The notes: generated by a model not told the origin, from the letters alone. A DNA stretch of 64,000 bases from Rhodobacter sp. NTK016B (GCF_017303295.1 NZ_JAFKOK010000004.1:237490-301489), one strand, 5' to 3'; positions 9,885 through 18,719 are shown, counted from the stretch's first letter. A program made the numbers and translations.

Positions 9885-10187
9885 TCAACGGATCGGATGA
9901 TGGACGGTGACGAGCTTGGTGCCGTCGGGAAAGGTGGCCTCGACCTGCACGGAGTGGATCATCTCGGGGATGCCCTCCATGCATTGCGCGGCGGTGATGA
10001 CATGGGCGCCGGCTTCCATCAGCTCCGACACCGGGCGGCCATCGCGGGCGCCTTCGACGACGAAATCGGTGATCAGCGCGACCGCTTCGGGATGGTTCAG
10101 CTTCACGCCGCGTTCAAGCCGCCCGCGCGCGACCATCGCGGCGAGGCTGACCAGAAGCTTGTCCTTTTCGCGGGGGGTAAGGTTCAT
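9885..10187 (-). CDS. ureA: Urease gamma subunit UreA
   Basis: Smallest structural subunit of urease, 100 residues, from ATG 10187 ([39 protein letters not shown]). The C-terminal conserved part ([40 protein letters not shown]) is complete. It follows ureD by 26 bases and precedes ureJ by 20. Length and motifs match the family exactly. Confidence 0.97.
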   Translation of the reverse strand: MNLTPREKDKLLVSLAAMVARGRLERGVKLNHPEAVALITDFVVEGARDGRPVSELMEAGAHVITAAQCMEGIPEMIHSVQVEATFPDGTKLVTVHHPIR

Positions 10188-10213
10188 GCCGTTCTCCGGG
10201 ACATTCGGGTCTC

Positions 10214-11002
10214 CTAGATCTGCCAGACGCGGGGCAAGGGGCCCGGGCGCAGGACCTGCACGAGGCGGGCGATCTGGCGCCTGAGCGGCCAGCCATCCGC
10301 CGCCATCAAACGTATCGTCAGTTTTCCATCGAAGCCAGAGGCCGCGCCCCGCACGCCCGCTTCATTCAGCGCGGCACGGACCGGACCCAGCGCATCCTCG
10401 GCCCCCTGCGCGATCAGCGCCATCGAGGCAAATGCGCGCGCGCCGTTCAGCGTCGCGGTGCCGTGCAGCGCGCTTGCGGTCAGCTTGAGCGGCTCGACCA
10501 GAAGCGGGCGGCCCGCGCGCGAAATCTCGCGCGTGTCGTGCAGCAGAAGATCCTGCACCGTCTCGCCCATCGCCGCGCGGCCCAGAACGATGGCTTCCAG
10601 CGTCAGGCATTCCGCCTGCGGCCCCAGCGCGATGCGGGTGCGGCGGCGCAGAGCCGAGCGGTCGAACAGGATGGTTTCCTGCGGCAGCCAGTCCAGCCGA
10701 CCATGCGTGATATCGAGCGCCACATCCATCCGCGCGATGCCGTCGCCCGCCCGATAGGCGCGCTCGGCGGTCTGTGTGGTGGCGGTGGTGTCGCTGTCGC
10801 AATGCAGCGCATAGCCCAGCCGGTCGCCGCCGGTCAGCCCGCCAGAGGTGTTCAGGAACACGATTTCGGGGCGCTTGGGATCGGGCAGGGTGATCGCCTT
10901 GGCCGAGCCTTGCGTGAACAGCCGCCGGATCCGCCCGCCCTGCAAGGCGACATCGGCGGTGCCTCGGGTGCGCTGATGCAGGATCTGGGGTTGGGCGTGC
11001 AT
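10214..11002 (-). CDS. ureD: Urease accessory protein UreD (UreH)
   Basis: UreD binds apo-urease and forms the channel that receives nickel from UreF/UreG. It has 262 residues from ATG 11002. Recognisable features are [20 protein letters not shown] (residues about 49-68), [14 protein letters not shown], a [10 protein letters not shown] strand and the C-terminal arginine-rich segment. It is the first gene of the ureD-ureA-ureJ-ureB-GFA-ureC block; the promoter should lie in the divergent region 11003-11292. No urea transporter (urtABCDE) genes are visible beside it in this window. Confidence 0.95.
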   Translation of the reverse strand: MHAQPQILHQRTRGTADVALQGGRIRRLFTQGSAKAITLPDPKRPEIVFLNTSGGLTGGDRLGYALHCDSDTTATTQTAERAYRAGDGIARMDVALDITHGRLDWLPQETILFDRSALRRRTRIALGPQAECLTLEAIVLGRAAMGETVQDLLLHDTREISRAGRPLLVEPLKLTASALHGTATLNGARAFASMALIAQGAEDALGPVRAALNEAGVRGAASGFDGKLTIRLMAADGWPLRRQIARLVQVLRPGPLPRVWQI

Positions 11003-11115
11003 GGCTTGGGGATACCGTGACCGGCGGGCGGGCGAAAAGAGGGGGCGCGGCGGGCGACGGGCAATGGCGGGTTGAGTGACCCGTCAAGGGAAGGATTGCC
11101 CGTGTCTTGTGCGTT

Positions 11116-11134
11116 GTGCTCTAAATTTAAGCAC
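11116..11134. promoter_or_regulatory. AT-rich near-palindrome between ureD and the HAD gene
   Basis: GTGCTCTAAATTTAAGCAC: GTGCT and AGCAC half-sites around a TAAATTTA core, with one extra base. It is the only A+T-rich island in the 290-base divergent region between ureD (minus) and the HAD/trmO unit (plus), so it is a candidate operator or promoter for one of them. I cannot assign a regulator: the half-sites do not match the usual NtrC consensus. Confidence 0.35.
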
Positions 11135-11292
11135 GGCAAGAGAAATCGCCCCGACTCAGGCGCTTGCCGGTCCGCTGGCGCTGCCGGATCGTCCAAAGCT
11201 TGCCGCGCCCATGGGCGTTTTGCCGCTTTCGCTCGCGCCCGAACTTTGCCAGCATGGTCCCGGGATGATCCCACCGGACAAGCGTGAGAGCC

Positions 11293-12171
11293 ATGAGACC
11301 CGATGCACGATGGGCCTTCGCCCGCTACCGCGCGATTGCACACCGCCTGCCGCCCACCACGCGGCTCTGGCCCAGACACAGCTACCGGATTCTGGATCTC
11401 GATTACGTCCTGAAGCGCTATGATGGTTTCATTCTGGACGCGTTCGGCGTGCTGAATATCGGCGAGGGCGTGCTGGAGCAGGCGCTCGTGCGGGTGGCGA
11501 AAATGCGCGCTCTGGGCAAGAAGGTCATGGTGCTGACCAACGGCGCCTCGGCCCCGCGCGCGGCGGCTTTGGCCAAGTATCATGGCTGGGGCTTCGACTT
11601 TTCCGACGCCGAGGTGATCGCCAGCCGGGATCTGGCCGGCGCGGCGCTGGCCGGGCGCGGTGGCGTATGGGCCGGGATCGCGCCTGACGGCGCGGGATTC
11701 GGCGATCTGCCGGGGGATGTGCGGGCGCTGGACGACGCTCTGCTGGACCGCGCGGACGGGTTTTTGTTCCTTGGCTCGCAGGACTGGACCGACGCGAAAC
11801 AGGCGGCGCTGATCGCCGCGCTGAAAGCCCGCCCGCGTCCGGTAATCTGCGCCAATCCCGACATCGTCGCCCCGCGCGAAGACGGCTTCACATGGGAGCC
11901 GGGCCACTGGGCGCATCAATTGCCGGTCCCGGTCGAATACCATGGCAAGCCCTTTGCCGGTGCCTTCGATGCGGCGCTCGCGGCGATGGGGTTGCCCGCC
12001 GAGCGCGTGGCGATGGTGGGCGACACGCTGCACACCGATATCCTCGGCGGTCACGCGGCCGGATGTGCAACCGTGCTGATCAAAGGGCACGGGTTCTTCA
12101 AGGGCGTCGATCCCGACGGCTTTATCGAGGCCACAGGCATCGTGCCCACCTTCATCGCGGACGAGACATGA
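11293..12171 (+). CDS. HAD superfamily class IIA phosphatase-like protein
   Basis: A 292-residue HAD-type hydrolase of the NagD-like class IIA group. The nucleophile loop is DAFGVLNIGEG (motif I, about residues 46-56), followed by LTNGAS (motif II Thr/Ser), and MVGDTLHTDILGGHAAGCATVLIKGHG (motif IV, metal-binding aspartates) near the C-terminus. Proteins of this type dephosphorylate small metabolites; the substrate cannot be read from sequence. I used ATG 11293; GTG 11284 in frame is equally possible. The stop overlaps the next ATG (ATGA at 12168-12171), so the two genes form an operon. Confidence 0.85.
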   Translation: MRPDARWAFARYRAIAHRLPPTTRLWPRHSYRILDLDYVLKRYDGFILDAFGVLNIGEGVLEQALVRVAKMRALGKKVMVLTNGASAPRAAALAKYHGWGFDFSDAEVIASRDLAGAALAGRGGVWAGIAPDGAGFGDLPGDVRALDDALLDRADGFLFLGSQDWTDAKQAALIAALKARPRPVICANPDIVAPREDGFTWEPGHWAHQLPVPVEYHGKPFAGAFDAALAAMGLPAERVAMVGDTLHTDILGGHAAGCATVLIKGHGFFKGVDPDGFIEATGIVPTFIADET

Positions 12172-12617
12172 GCGACAAGCCGTTGAAACCCGGGGAAGAG
12201 GCGACGCAGGCCGTGCTGCCCGCCGATGCCTCGCTGGGCTTCATCGGTCATGTCGAAACCCCGTGGAAGACGCTGGCGGATTGCCCCAAACGCGCCGATC
12301 CAGATGGGCCGGTCTCGACCGCGGTGGTCAATGCGCCATGGGACCGGGCGCTGATCGGCGTCGAAGGGTTCGAGTGGATTGAGCTGTATCTGTGGTTTCA
12401 CAAGGCAAGGCGCGATCTTCTGGTGATCAGGCCGGGCCATGCCGAGGGCTTGCGCGGCGTGTTCTCGCTCCGCTCGCCGGTGCGTCCGAACCCGATTGCC
12501 GTGACGAATGTGCGGCTGCTCGGCATCGAGGGGAACCGGCTGCGTGTGGCCGGGCTCGAAGCGCTGAACGGGACACCGCTTTTGGACATCAAGCCCGGGC
12601 GGTGTCCCTTCGCGTAA
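12168..12617 (+). CDS. trmO: TrmO-like tRNA (t6A37) N6-methyltransferase
   Basis: A 149-residue protein of the TsaA/TrmO beta-barrel family, SAM-dependent enzymes that methylate N6-threonylcarbamoyladenosine at tRNA position 37. The family core is clear: an N-terminal GFIGHVETPWKT strand, VEGFEWIELYLWFHKARRDLL, the signature RSPVRPNPIAVTNVRLLGIEGNRLRVAGLEALNGTPLLDIKPG. The protein is shorter than E. coli TrmO because it lacks the C-terminal domain, as many alphaproteobacterial homologues do. It overlaps the HAD gene by four bases and converges on the MFS gene, whose stop is directly adjacent. Confidence 0.82.
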   Translation: MSDKPLKPGEEATQAVLPADASLGFIGHVETPWKTLADCPKRADPDGPVSTAVVNAPWDRALIGVEGFEWIELYLWFHKARRDLLVIRPGHAEGLRGVFSLRSPVRPNPIAVTNVRLLGIEGNRLRVAGLEALNGTPLLDIKPGRCPFA

Positions 12618-14150
12618 TCACTCGGCGCGCGCCACGCTGGGCTGCGCACTGAGCGGGATCTCCCGCAGGAAGATCGCGGTCACGAAGCCCAGAATCGCAA
12701 GCCCCGCGACGATCCAGTAGATGGGCGAGATCGCATCGACCACATGCACGGCGATGGTTGCGCGCATCTCGGGCGGCATCTGCGCCAGCTGCGCGGGTCC
12801 GACCTCGGGGTTGATGGCGAGGCCGTCGAAGCTTTGCGCAAGCCGCGACGCCATCAGTGCGCCGAACAGCGCCACCGAGATCGAGGCGCCGATCTGACGG
12901 AACATCACGCTCGACGCGGTGGCAGTGCCCAGAACCGCGCGCGGCACGGCGTTCTGCACCGCGGTGGTCAGCACCGGGAAGCTGAGACCCAGCGAGAAAC
13001 CGAAGAGCAACAACATGCCCGAGAACATCCACACCGAGGTATCGACAGCGATCTGCGCCAGCAGCCCGCCTGCGACGATCAGCAGGCCCATACCCACCAC
13101 GGCAAGCAGCCGGTAGCGCCCGGTATTGCGCATGTAGCGCCCCGCAACGGTGGTCGCGGCGATGATACCCAGCGTCATCGGCGCCATCAGCAGGCCCGAG
13201 ATCATCGGCGAGACGCCGCGCGAAACCTGCAGATAAATCGGCAGGAAGGTGACCGCGCCGAACATCATCGCGCCGGTGAGAAAGCTCAGAAGCGACGTGT
13301 TGCGGAACACGTTGCCGCGAAACAGCTCGAGCGGCAGGATCGGCTCGGGCGCACGGCGCTCGATGGCGATGAAGCTCGCACCGGCGATCAGCACGACAGC
13401 CGCAAGCGCCGCGCTTTGCACCGAAAGCCACGCGAAGGTGGTGCCGCCCAGCGCGGTGACCAGAGTCAGCGAAGCCAGCGTGATCGACAGCGTCGCCGCA
13501 CCCGCCCAGTCGATGCGGTGCTTGTGCGTCGCGACATGCGCGGGGAAGCTGACGGCAAAGCCCACCACGGCCAGAACACCGAGCGGCACGTTGATGAGGA
13601 AGATCCAGTGCCAGCTGAGATTTTCGACGAAATAGCCGCCAATGAGTGGCCCGACCATCGACGAGACCGAGAAGACGGCAGCGAACATGCCCTGCACCTT
13701 GCCGCGCTCTTTGGCCGACAACACGTCGCCCACGACCGACAGCGCCAGCACGAACAGCCCGCCGCCGCCCAGGCCCTGCACCGCGCGGGCAAGGATCAGG
13801 AAGGTCATGCTGCCCGACAGGCCGCAAAGCAGCGAGCCCAGCAGGAAAAGCGCGACCGAAACAAAGACCATGACCCGGCGGCCGTAAAGATCGCCGAGCT
13901 TGCCATAGAGCGGCGCCGCGACGGTCGAGGCGAGGATATAGGCGGTGACCACCCATGACAGGTGTTCAAGCCCGCCCAGATCGGCAACGATGGTCGGCAG
14001 GGCGGTCGATACGATGGTCTGATCGAGCGCCGCCAGCAGCAGAAGCGTGGCGACCGAGCCGATCACGAGGCGGATATTGACGGGGGCGGATTGTTCGGGC
14101 GCGTCGTGCCCGGGGCCGGCGGAACCGGCTGAGGATTCTGAAAATGACAT
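12618..14150 (-). CDS. DHA2-type (14-helix) MFS drug efflux transporter
   Basis: A 510-residue proton-driven efflux pump of the EmrB/QacA group. Motif C-like and motif A regions are seen: LDQTIVSTALPTIVADLGG (motif D1 of DHA2 pumps, residues about 42-60), PLYGKLGDLYGRRVM (motif A, about 78-92), LARAVQGLGGGGLF (motif B) and SSMVGPLIGGYF (motif C). Fourteen helices are expected. The first 28 residues are polar. It begins at ATG 14150; upstream (14151-14303) an A+T-rich patch at about 14238-14265 is the likely promoter. The neighbouring NsrR-like gene is on the same strand upstream. Confidence 0.92.
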   Translation of the reverse strand: MSFSESSAGSAGPGHDAPEQSAPVNIRLVIGSVATLLLLAALDQTIVSTALPTIVADLGGLEHLSWVVTAYILASTVAAPLYGKLGDLYGRRVMVFVSVALFLLGSLLCGLSGSMTFLILARAVQGLGGGGLFVLALSVVGDVLSAKERGKVQGMFAAVFSVSSMVGPLIGGYFVENLSWHWIFLINVPLGVLAVVGFAVSFPAHVATHKHRIDWAGAATLSITLASLTLVTALGGTTFAWLSVQSAALAAVVLIAGASFIAIERRAPEPILPLELFRGNVFRNTSLLSFLTGAMMFGAVTFLPIYLQVSRGVSPMISGLLMAPMTLGIIAATTVAGRYMRNTGRYRLLAVVGMGLLIVAGGLLAQIAVDTSVWMFSGMLLLFGFSLGLSFPVLTTAVQNAVPRAVLGTATASSVMFRQIGASISVALFGALMASRLAQSFDGLAINPEVGPAQLAQMPPEMRATIAVHVVDAISPIYWIVAGLAILGFVTAIFLREIPLSAQPSVARAE

Positions 14151-14303
14151 GCGGGATCTCGAATTGGACAGGCGCGTAACGAAAGCGCGTCGGGCGCTAA
14201 TGTGGCGCTTCCGGGCATACGAGGCAAGGTGCCGCCTGTATTTAATTTGTGAAATTTCTGTTGCGCAACGCGGACCAAGCCGACCGCCGCCGCGCCGTTC
14301 GGG

Positions 14304-14765
14304 TCAGGCGAGTTGGTTCGACGGCTGGCCGGTCCCGCTCTGGAAAATCCCTTCCAGCGCCGTGTTGCCGGTGATGAGATCCTGCACCGTGTACTTGTCG
14401 AGCGTGGCGTAAAACGCCGTCAGCGCGTCACACAGAATGCCCTTGAGCCGACAGGCCGAGCAGAGCGGGCAGGTATTTCGCTCGGCATCCATGCATTCGG
14501 CGAAGGGCAGGTCGGCCTCGAACAGCCGAAAAACCGTGCCGATGGAGATCTCGTCGGCCTCGCGCGCCAGCACGATCCCGCCGCCGCGCCCGCGCGAGGT
14601 GATCAGATAGCCCACGCTTTCAAGCTGGTTCACCACCTGCGCGACATGGTGGAACGAGGCGTTGTAGGCGCGCGCCACATCGGCGGTGCGCAGGCTGTCG
14701 GGATAGGTCACCGCGCAATGCATGAGCGTGCGCATGGCAAGGTTCGTTCTCAAAGTCAGTCGCAT
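14304..14765 (-). CDS. nsrR: Rrf2-family regulator, NsrR-like with iron-sulfur cysteines
   Basis: A 153-residue winged-helix repressor resembling NsrR, the [Fe-S] nitric-oxide sensor. The DNA-binding domain covers residues 1 to about 75 (MRLTLRTNLAMRTLMHCAV, then ASFHHVAQVVNQLESVGYLITSRGRGGGIVLA). A cysteine cluster follows (ECMDAERNTCPLCSACRLKGILCDAL, residues about 91-116), with CRLKGIL matching the NsrR signature, and the C-terminus DKYTVQDLI also matches. Other Rrf2 sensors such as RirA also use three cysteines, so the name is probable rather than certain. An FNR-type site lies upstream at 14907-14920. Confidence 0.8.
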   Translation of the reverse strand: MRLTLRTNLAMRTLMHCAVTYPDSLRTADVARAYNASFHHVAQVVNQLESVGYLITSRGRGGGIVLAREADEISIGTVFRLFEADLPFAECMDAERNTCPLCSACRLKGILCDALTAFYATLDKYTVQDLITGNTALEGIFQSGTGQPSNQLA

Positions 14766-14906
14766 GAAGGGTCCATCGTGAAGAGCGGGCCGGTCGGAGG
14801 CGGGCAATAGGGAAGCGGGGCAATCTGGAAGCGGGGCGGGGCCGGGCTGCGCGGATAATCCGCGTCTTTCGCGCGTATTTCCTAGGCAGGCTGAACCCCG
14901 GCGGCC

Positions 14907-14920
14907 TTGATCCAGATCAG
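14907..14920. promoter_or_regulatory. Candidate FNR/FnrL box upstream of the NsrR-like gene
   Basis: TTGATCCAGATCAG, one mismatch from the FNR-type consensus TTGAT-N4-ATCAA. It lies about 140 bases upstream of the Rrf2/NsrR-like start. An oxygen-responsive input to a nitrosative-stress regulator would make biological sense; it is equally distant (about 140 bases) from the acyl-CoA synthetase start on the other strand, so either gene could be the target. Confidence 0.4.
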
Positions 14921-14984
14921 AAACCGCAAAGCCAAGCGCCGGATTGATGCGGCCAAGCCGCATGCAGGCAACCCGAGCACGCGC

Positions 14985-15013
14985 TTGACTTTGCCGGGCT
15001 TCCTCCGCAATCT
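14985..15013 (+). promoter_or_regulatory. Candidate promoter of the acyl-CoA synthetase gene
   Basis: TTGACT at 14985-14990 and CAATCT at 15008-15013 with a 17-base spacer, in front of the operator at 15032-15048 and the gene start at 15062. The predicted start of transcription lies just before the operator, consistent with repression by an IclR protein. Confidence 0.4.
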
Positions 15014-15031
15014 GCCAAATAGGGAAACATA

Positions 15032-15048
15032 GTTCCATTATATGGAAC
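15032..15048. promoter_or_regulatory. IclR-type operator (copy 1)
   Basis: GTTCCATTATATGGAAC, a 17-base palindrome with perfect GTTCCAT/ATGGAAC arms, 13 bases before the acyl-CoA synthetase ATG. It shares 14 of 17 positions with the element at 18687-18703 in front of tctC. GTTCCA-type palindromes are typical of IclR regulators, two of which are encoded between the two sites. Confidence 0.7.
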
Positions 15049-15061
15049 ATCGGGAGGAAAG

Positions 15062-17161
15062 ATGACAGATATGGGCGACCGTATCGGAATCGCGCGCATC
15101 ATCGCGCCGCATTCCATCGCGCTGATCGGCGCGACCGAGGATTACGCGAAATTCGGGGGGCGTATCTTTCATCACCTTGTCGAGCACGGCTACGCGGGCA
15201 CGATCTATCCGATCAATCCGCGCCGTGAGACGGTCTTGGGCATCAAGGCCTATCCCAGCGTGCGCGACCTTCCCGCCGCGCCCGATATCGCGTTGGTCGC
15301 GGTGCCGGCCTCGAAGCTGGAAGAGATGATCACCGATTGCGGCGAGGCGGGCGTGGGGGCCTGTGTCGTCGTCACCGCGCAGATGGCCGAATTCGGTGCC
15401 GAGGGCGCGGCGCTGGAAGCCCGCATCACCGAGATCGCGCGCGGCTACGGAATGCGGATCGTCGGGCCCAATTGCATGGGCTTCATCGTGCCCGCCGCCG
15501 ATATGGCTCTGTCCTCGACGCCCACGCTTCGCTATACCGGCCCGTTCCGCAAGGGCGGGGTGGCGCTGGTCAGCCAGTCGGGCGCGCTGATGGGGGCGCT
15601 TTACGTCGCCTCGCACGATCACGGCGTGGGCTTGTCGGGCATGGTCAGCATCGGCAATCAGGCCGATCTGGAACTGTGCGATTTTCTGGACGGTTTTATC
15701 GCGGATCCGGCGACGCGGGTGATCTGCCTCTATGTCGAGGGTCTGAAATCGCCCGCCCGGCTGCGCGATCTGGCGCTGAAGGCGCGCGCGGCGGGCAAGA
15801 CCATTCTGGCGGTCAAGGCCGGGCGGACCGAGGCGGGCAGCGTCATGGCACGCTCGCATACTTCGTCGCTGGCCGGGTCGTTCTCGGCTTTCGAAACCCT
15901 GTGCCACGAGACCGGCATCGTCGTGATGGACGATCCCGACAGCATGATCCTTGTGGCCGGGCTGATGGATGCCAACCCGCCGATGGCGACGGGCGGCATC
16001 GGTGTCGTATGTTCGTCGGGCGGAGGCGGTGCGGTGCTGGCGGACCGGATGGATCTGGCCGGATTGCCGGTCGCGTCCTATGACGACGTCACGCGCACCC
16101 GCATGGACGGTGATTTCCAGCGCGCGCATCAGAACAACCCGCTGGATCTGGGCGCGCATAAGGGGGCGCTGGATTTCGGGATCTTCGAACGCGCGATCCA
16201 CGCGGTGCATGAGGATCCGAATGTCGGGCTGCTGACCTATGTTCTGACGCCCCAGCCGCTGATGCCCGAGACGATGCGCTGTCTCATCGACACGTTCAAA
16301 CGGCAGACGAAGCCGGTTCTGATCGTACAGACCACCTCGCGCTTTGCGGGCGATCTGCGTGAGATGCTGCTGGAGGCGGGCGTGCCGCATGTCACCCGCG
16401 TCGACGATGCGCTCAGGGTGATGGAGGCGATGGTGGCGCGGCGCGATGCGCTGGTGCGCGACGGGGTGCCTGCGCGGATCGCCGGGCAGGCCGTGGCCGT
16501 GGCGCCGCGCGCGGGCTTCCTGACCGAGCCCGAGGTCAAGGCGATGCTGGCCGCCGCTGGCGTTCGCGTGCCGGGCGCCGAAGGCTGCGGCACGCTGGAC
16601 GAAGCGCTCGCCATCGCCGCGCGGATCGGTTTCCCGCTGGTGATGAAGGGCGTCGCGGCGGATGTCGTGCACAAATCGGATGCGGGGCTGGTCAAGGTCG
16701 GCATCGAAGACGAGGCGGCGCTGCGCGACGCCTATGCCCAGATCGCCGCGGCCTTTGCCGAACACGCGCCGGGGCAGCCGGTGCGGGTGGATGTGCAGCA
16801 GATGATCGGCGCGGGTGTCGAGCTTCTGGTCGGCGCCACGAACGAGCCGGGCTTCGGGCCGCAGATCGTCGTTGGCGCGGGCGGCGTCTATGTCGAGCTT
16901 CTGAAAGACGTGGCTCAGGCCAGCGCGCCGGTCAGCCCGGCCGAGGCCGAGGCGCTGTTGCGGCGGCTCAAGCTCTGGCCGCTGTTGACGGGCGCGCGCG
17001 GGCAGGATCCCGTCGACATGCCCGCGCTCTGCGACGCCATCGCGCGGATTTCGCAGGTGGCGGCGGATCTGGGCGACAGCCTTGTGGATATGGAGGTCAA
17101 TCCGCTGCGCGCAACGGCTGACGGCGCCTATGCGCTGGACGGACGCGCGACGCTCGCCTGA
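15062..17161 (+). CDS. ADP-forming acyl-CoA synthetase (fused alpha-beta)
   Basis: A 699-residue NDP-forming acyl-CoA synthetase that makes acyl-CoA from a carboxylate, CoA and ATP via a phosphohistidine. The order is a CoA-binding domain (about residues 10-130), a succinyl-CoA-ligase-like domain with the SHTSSLAG segment carrying the phosphorylatable His, a second flavodoxin-like domain, and a C-terminal ATP-grasp domain (about 490-699, GFPLVMKGVAADVVHKSDAGLVKVGI). Start ATG 15062 is preceded by GGAGGAAAG. It is probably induced with the TctCBA transporter through the shared IclR operators, so it may activate the imported acid. Its last 34 bases overlap the convergent iclR gene. Confidence 0.88.
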   Translation: MTDMGDRIGIARIIAPHSIALIGATEDYAKFGGRIFHHLVEHGYAGTIYPINPRRETVLGIKAYPSVRDLPAAPDIALVAVPASKLEEMITDCGEAGVGACVVVTAQMAEFGAEGAALEARITEIARGYGMRIVGPNCMGFIVPAADMALSSTPTLRYTGPFRKGGVALVSQSGALMGALYVASHDHGVGLSGMVSIGNQADLELCDFLDGFIADPATRVICLYVEGLKSPARLRDLALKARAAGKTILAVKAGRTEAGSVMARSHTSSLAGSFSAFETLCHETGIVVMDDPDSMILVAGLMDANPPMATGGIGVVCSSGGGGAVLADRMDLAGLPVASYDDVTRTRMDGDFQRAHQNNPLDLGAHKGALDFGIFERAIHAVHEDPNVGLLTYVLTPQPLMPETMRCLIDTFKRQTKPVLIVQTTSRFAGDLREMLLEAGVPHVTRVDDALRVMEAMVARRDALVRDGVPARIAGQAVAVAPRAGFLTEPEVKAMLAAAGVRVPGAEGCGTLDEALAIAARIGFPLVMKGVAADVVHKSDAGLVKVGIEDEAALRDAYAQIAAAFAEHAPGQPVRVDVQQMIGAGVELLVGATNEPGFGPQIVVGAGGVYVELLKDVAQASAPVSPAEAEALLRRLKLWPLLTGARGQDPVDMPALCDAIARISQVAADLGDSLVDMEVNPLRATADGAYALDGRATLA

Positions 17162-17937
17162 CCGGGAAACTGCGGCGGGGCGACGCCGCCCCGCCAGCCA
17201 TTGGCCCAGGCGGCCTCGATCTGGCGGATCGTGTCGTGTTGCAGGGCCACGTAGCGGGCGATCGTATCCTCGCCCAGCCGGTTCATCGGCCCGGCGATGC
17301 TGAGCGCGGCCACGACGTCGCCGTGGCGGTCGCGCACCGGGCTGGCGACGCCCTTGGCGTCTTCGTTCACCTCGCCGATGGCGACCGCGTAACCCTGTTC
17401 GCGGATCTGGGCGAGCTGGGCGCGCAGCGCGTCGGGATCGGTGATCGAGCGCATGGTATAGGCCACGAGCGAACGCGCCACCTCGTCGATGACCGAAGCC
17501 GGGGCATGGGCCAGCAGAACCTTGCCGCTGGACACCGATTGCAGCGGCGCGCGGGCGCCCAGATAGGCGAGCGTGCGCACGACCGAGCGGCTTTCGATCC
17601 TGTCGGCCACCACGTTCCACAGCCCGTCGCGCACGTTGAGCATGACATTCTCAGGCACCTGCTCGGACAGCCGCAAAAGGAACGGATGCGCCACCGCCAC
17701 CAGCGTGTTGCGCGCCAACAGCCGCGCGCCCATCTCGAAGCTGCGAAACGTGGCCTCGTAAAGCGTGCTGTCCTCGGCCTGCCGGACGTAATCGAGTTCC
17801 TGCAGCGTCTGCAGCAGATGGAACGCGTTCGAACGCGTGATGCCATTGGCACGGGCAATGTCGCTCAGCCGCATCGGGCCGTCGGCCCGGCTGAGCCCTT
17901 CGAGCACGCGAAAGGCTTTTTCCACGGATTTGATCAT
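17128..17937 (-). CDS. IclR-family regulator 1
   Basis: A 269-residue IclR-type transcription factor: winged-helix DNA-binding domain at residues 1-65 (SVEKAFRVLEGLSRADGPMRLSDIARANGITRSNAFHLLQTLQELDYV) and a GAF-like effector domain at about 85-245 (SVSSGKVLLAHAP, GVASPVRDRHGDVVAALSIAGP). It overlaps IclR regulator 2 upstream by four bases (ATGA at 17934-17937), so the pair is co-translated. Its 3' end overlaps that of the acyl-CoA synthetase. Two tandem IclR genes within one catabolic locus suggest two effectors or a heteromeric regulator (inference). Confidence 0.9.
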   Translation of the reverse strand: MIKSVEKAFRVLEGLSRADGPMRLSDIARANGITRSNAFHLLQTLQELDYVRQAEDSTLYEATFRSFEMGARLLARNTLVAVAHPFLLRLSEQVPENVMLNVRDGLWNVVADRIESRSVVRTLAYLGARAPLQSVSSGKVLLAHAPASVIDEVARSLVAYTMRSITDPDALRAQLAQIREQGYAVAIGEVNEDAKGVASPVRDRHGDVVAALSIAGPMNRLGEDTIARYVALQHDTIRQIEAAWANGWRGGVAPPQFPGQASVARPSSA

Positions 17938-18614
17938 GCGGCGTGCTCCGGTTTGCCTGCGCCCGGCGTGTCGCCGGAAAAAGCCCGCGCGCGCAGTTGC
18001 GCCAGCGCGTCGAGCAGCGGCGCAAGGCGGTCGTCGGTATAGCGGCTGGCGGGGCCGACAAGGCCGATCGCCCCAAGCGCCGGGTTCGCATCAAGTGACA
18101 GGGGCAGGGCGATCTCGAATGTGTGGCGCTGGGGGTGGTCGGTGATCAACCCGTAGGCGCCATGCGCGGGATGGCTCGGCGCCTCTGCCGCCAGCGCGCA
18201 GCCAAAGGCCGTGTCCTGCGGGGCGAAGGTCTGGTTCTCGGGCAGGATCGCGGCCAGCGAGCGGACAGGCAGGGCATTGGCGATCACCACGATCCCCGCG
18301 CCCGAGGGCAGCGCGAACGAGGCGGTTTCATCGGTCCGGCGCGCGAGGTCTTCCAGATGCGGCACCAACGCTTCGCGGTAGCGCGTGCGGGTGGTAACGC
18401 TCTGACCCAGCAGCGCGACCTTCAGCGACGCGCTGTATCGGCGCTCGACCGGGTCGTGCAGCACGTAGCCCGCAGCGACAAGTGTCGACAGGGTGCGGTG
18501 GATATTGGACTTGGGCAGCCCGGTCTCACGGGCGAGGTCGGCGATCTGGACGGGGCCGTCCGCGCCGATAACGCGTTCAAAGATATCGAGACCTTTCAAT
18601 AATGTACGATCCAA
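17934..18614 (-). CDS. IclR-family regulator 2 (TTG start)
   Basis: A 226-residue IclR-type regulator with the helix-turn-helix at about residues 5-60 (LKGLDIFERVIGADGPVQIADLARETGLPKSNIHRTLSTLVAAGYV) and a GAF-like domain behind it. No suitable ATG exists; TTG 18614 is preceded by GGGGAG seven bases upstream and gives a normal IclR N-terminus, so I prefer it to the in-frame TTG at 18665. It is transcribed away from tctC, and the 183-base divergent region holds two palindromic operators. It overlaps regulator 1 by four bases. Confidence 0.85.
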   Translation of the reverse strand: MDRTLLKGLDIFERVIGADGPVQIADLARETGLPKSNIHRTLSTLVAAGYVLHDPVERRYSASLKVALLGQSVTTRTRYREALVPHLEDLARRTDETASFALPSGAGIVVIANALPVRSLAAILPENQTFAPQDTAFGCALAAEAPSHPAHGAYGLITDHPQRHTFEIALPLSLDANPALGAIGLVGPASRYTDDRLAPLLDALAQLRARAFSGDTPGAGKPEHAA

Positions 18615-18686
18615 CGTCGCGCTCCCCTTTGGGTCAGGATACGGGCGGAAACCGGAGGAGGTCAATGCGGCGTACCATCACCAAGT

Positions 18687-18703
18687 GTTCCAACATATAG
18701 AAC
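18687..18703. promoter_or_regulatory. IclR-type operator (copy 2)
   Basis: GTTCCAACATATAGAAC, an imperfect 17-base palindrome matching the operator at 15032-15048 in 14 of 17 positions. It lies in the divergent region between iclR regulator 2 and tctC, so one IclR protein could control both the transporter operon, its own operon and the acyl-CoA synthetase. Confidence 0.7.
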
Positions 18704-18719
18704 GCAATACAGTATTGCG
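18703..18719. promoter_or_regulatory. Second, different palindrome overlapping the tctC -35 box
   Basis: CGCAATACAGTATTGCG is a perfect palindrome of 17 bases that abuts copy 2 of the IclR operator and overlaps the -35 of the candidate tctC promoter. Its sequence is unrelated to the GTTCCA operator, so it may be the site of the second IclR protein. Confidence 0.6.

Noticed and set aside
15038..17620. 860-codon open frame opposite the acyl-CoA synthetase
   Set aside because: It is antisense to two clear genes and has an implausible His/Arg/Gly-rich composition without motifs.
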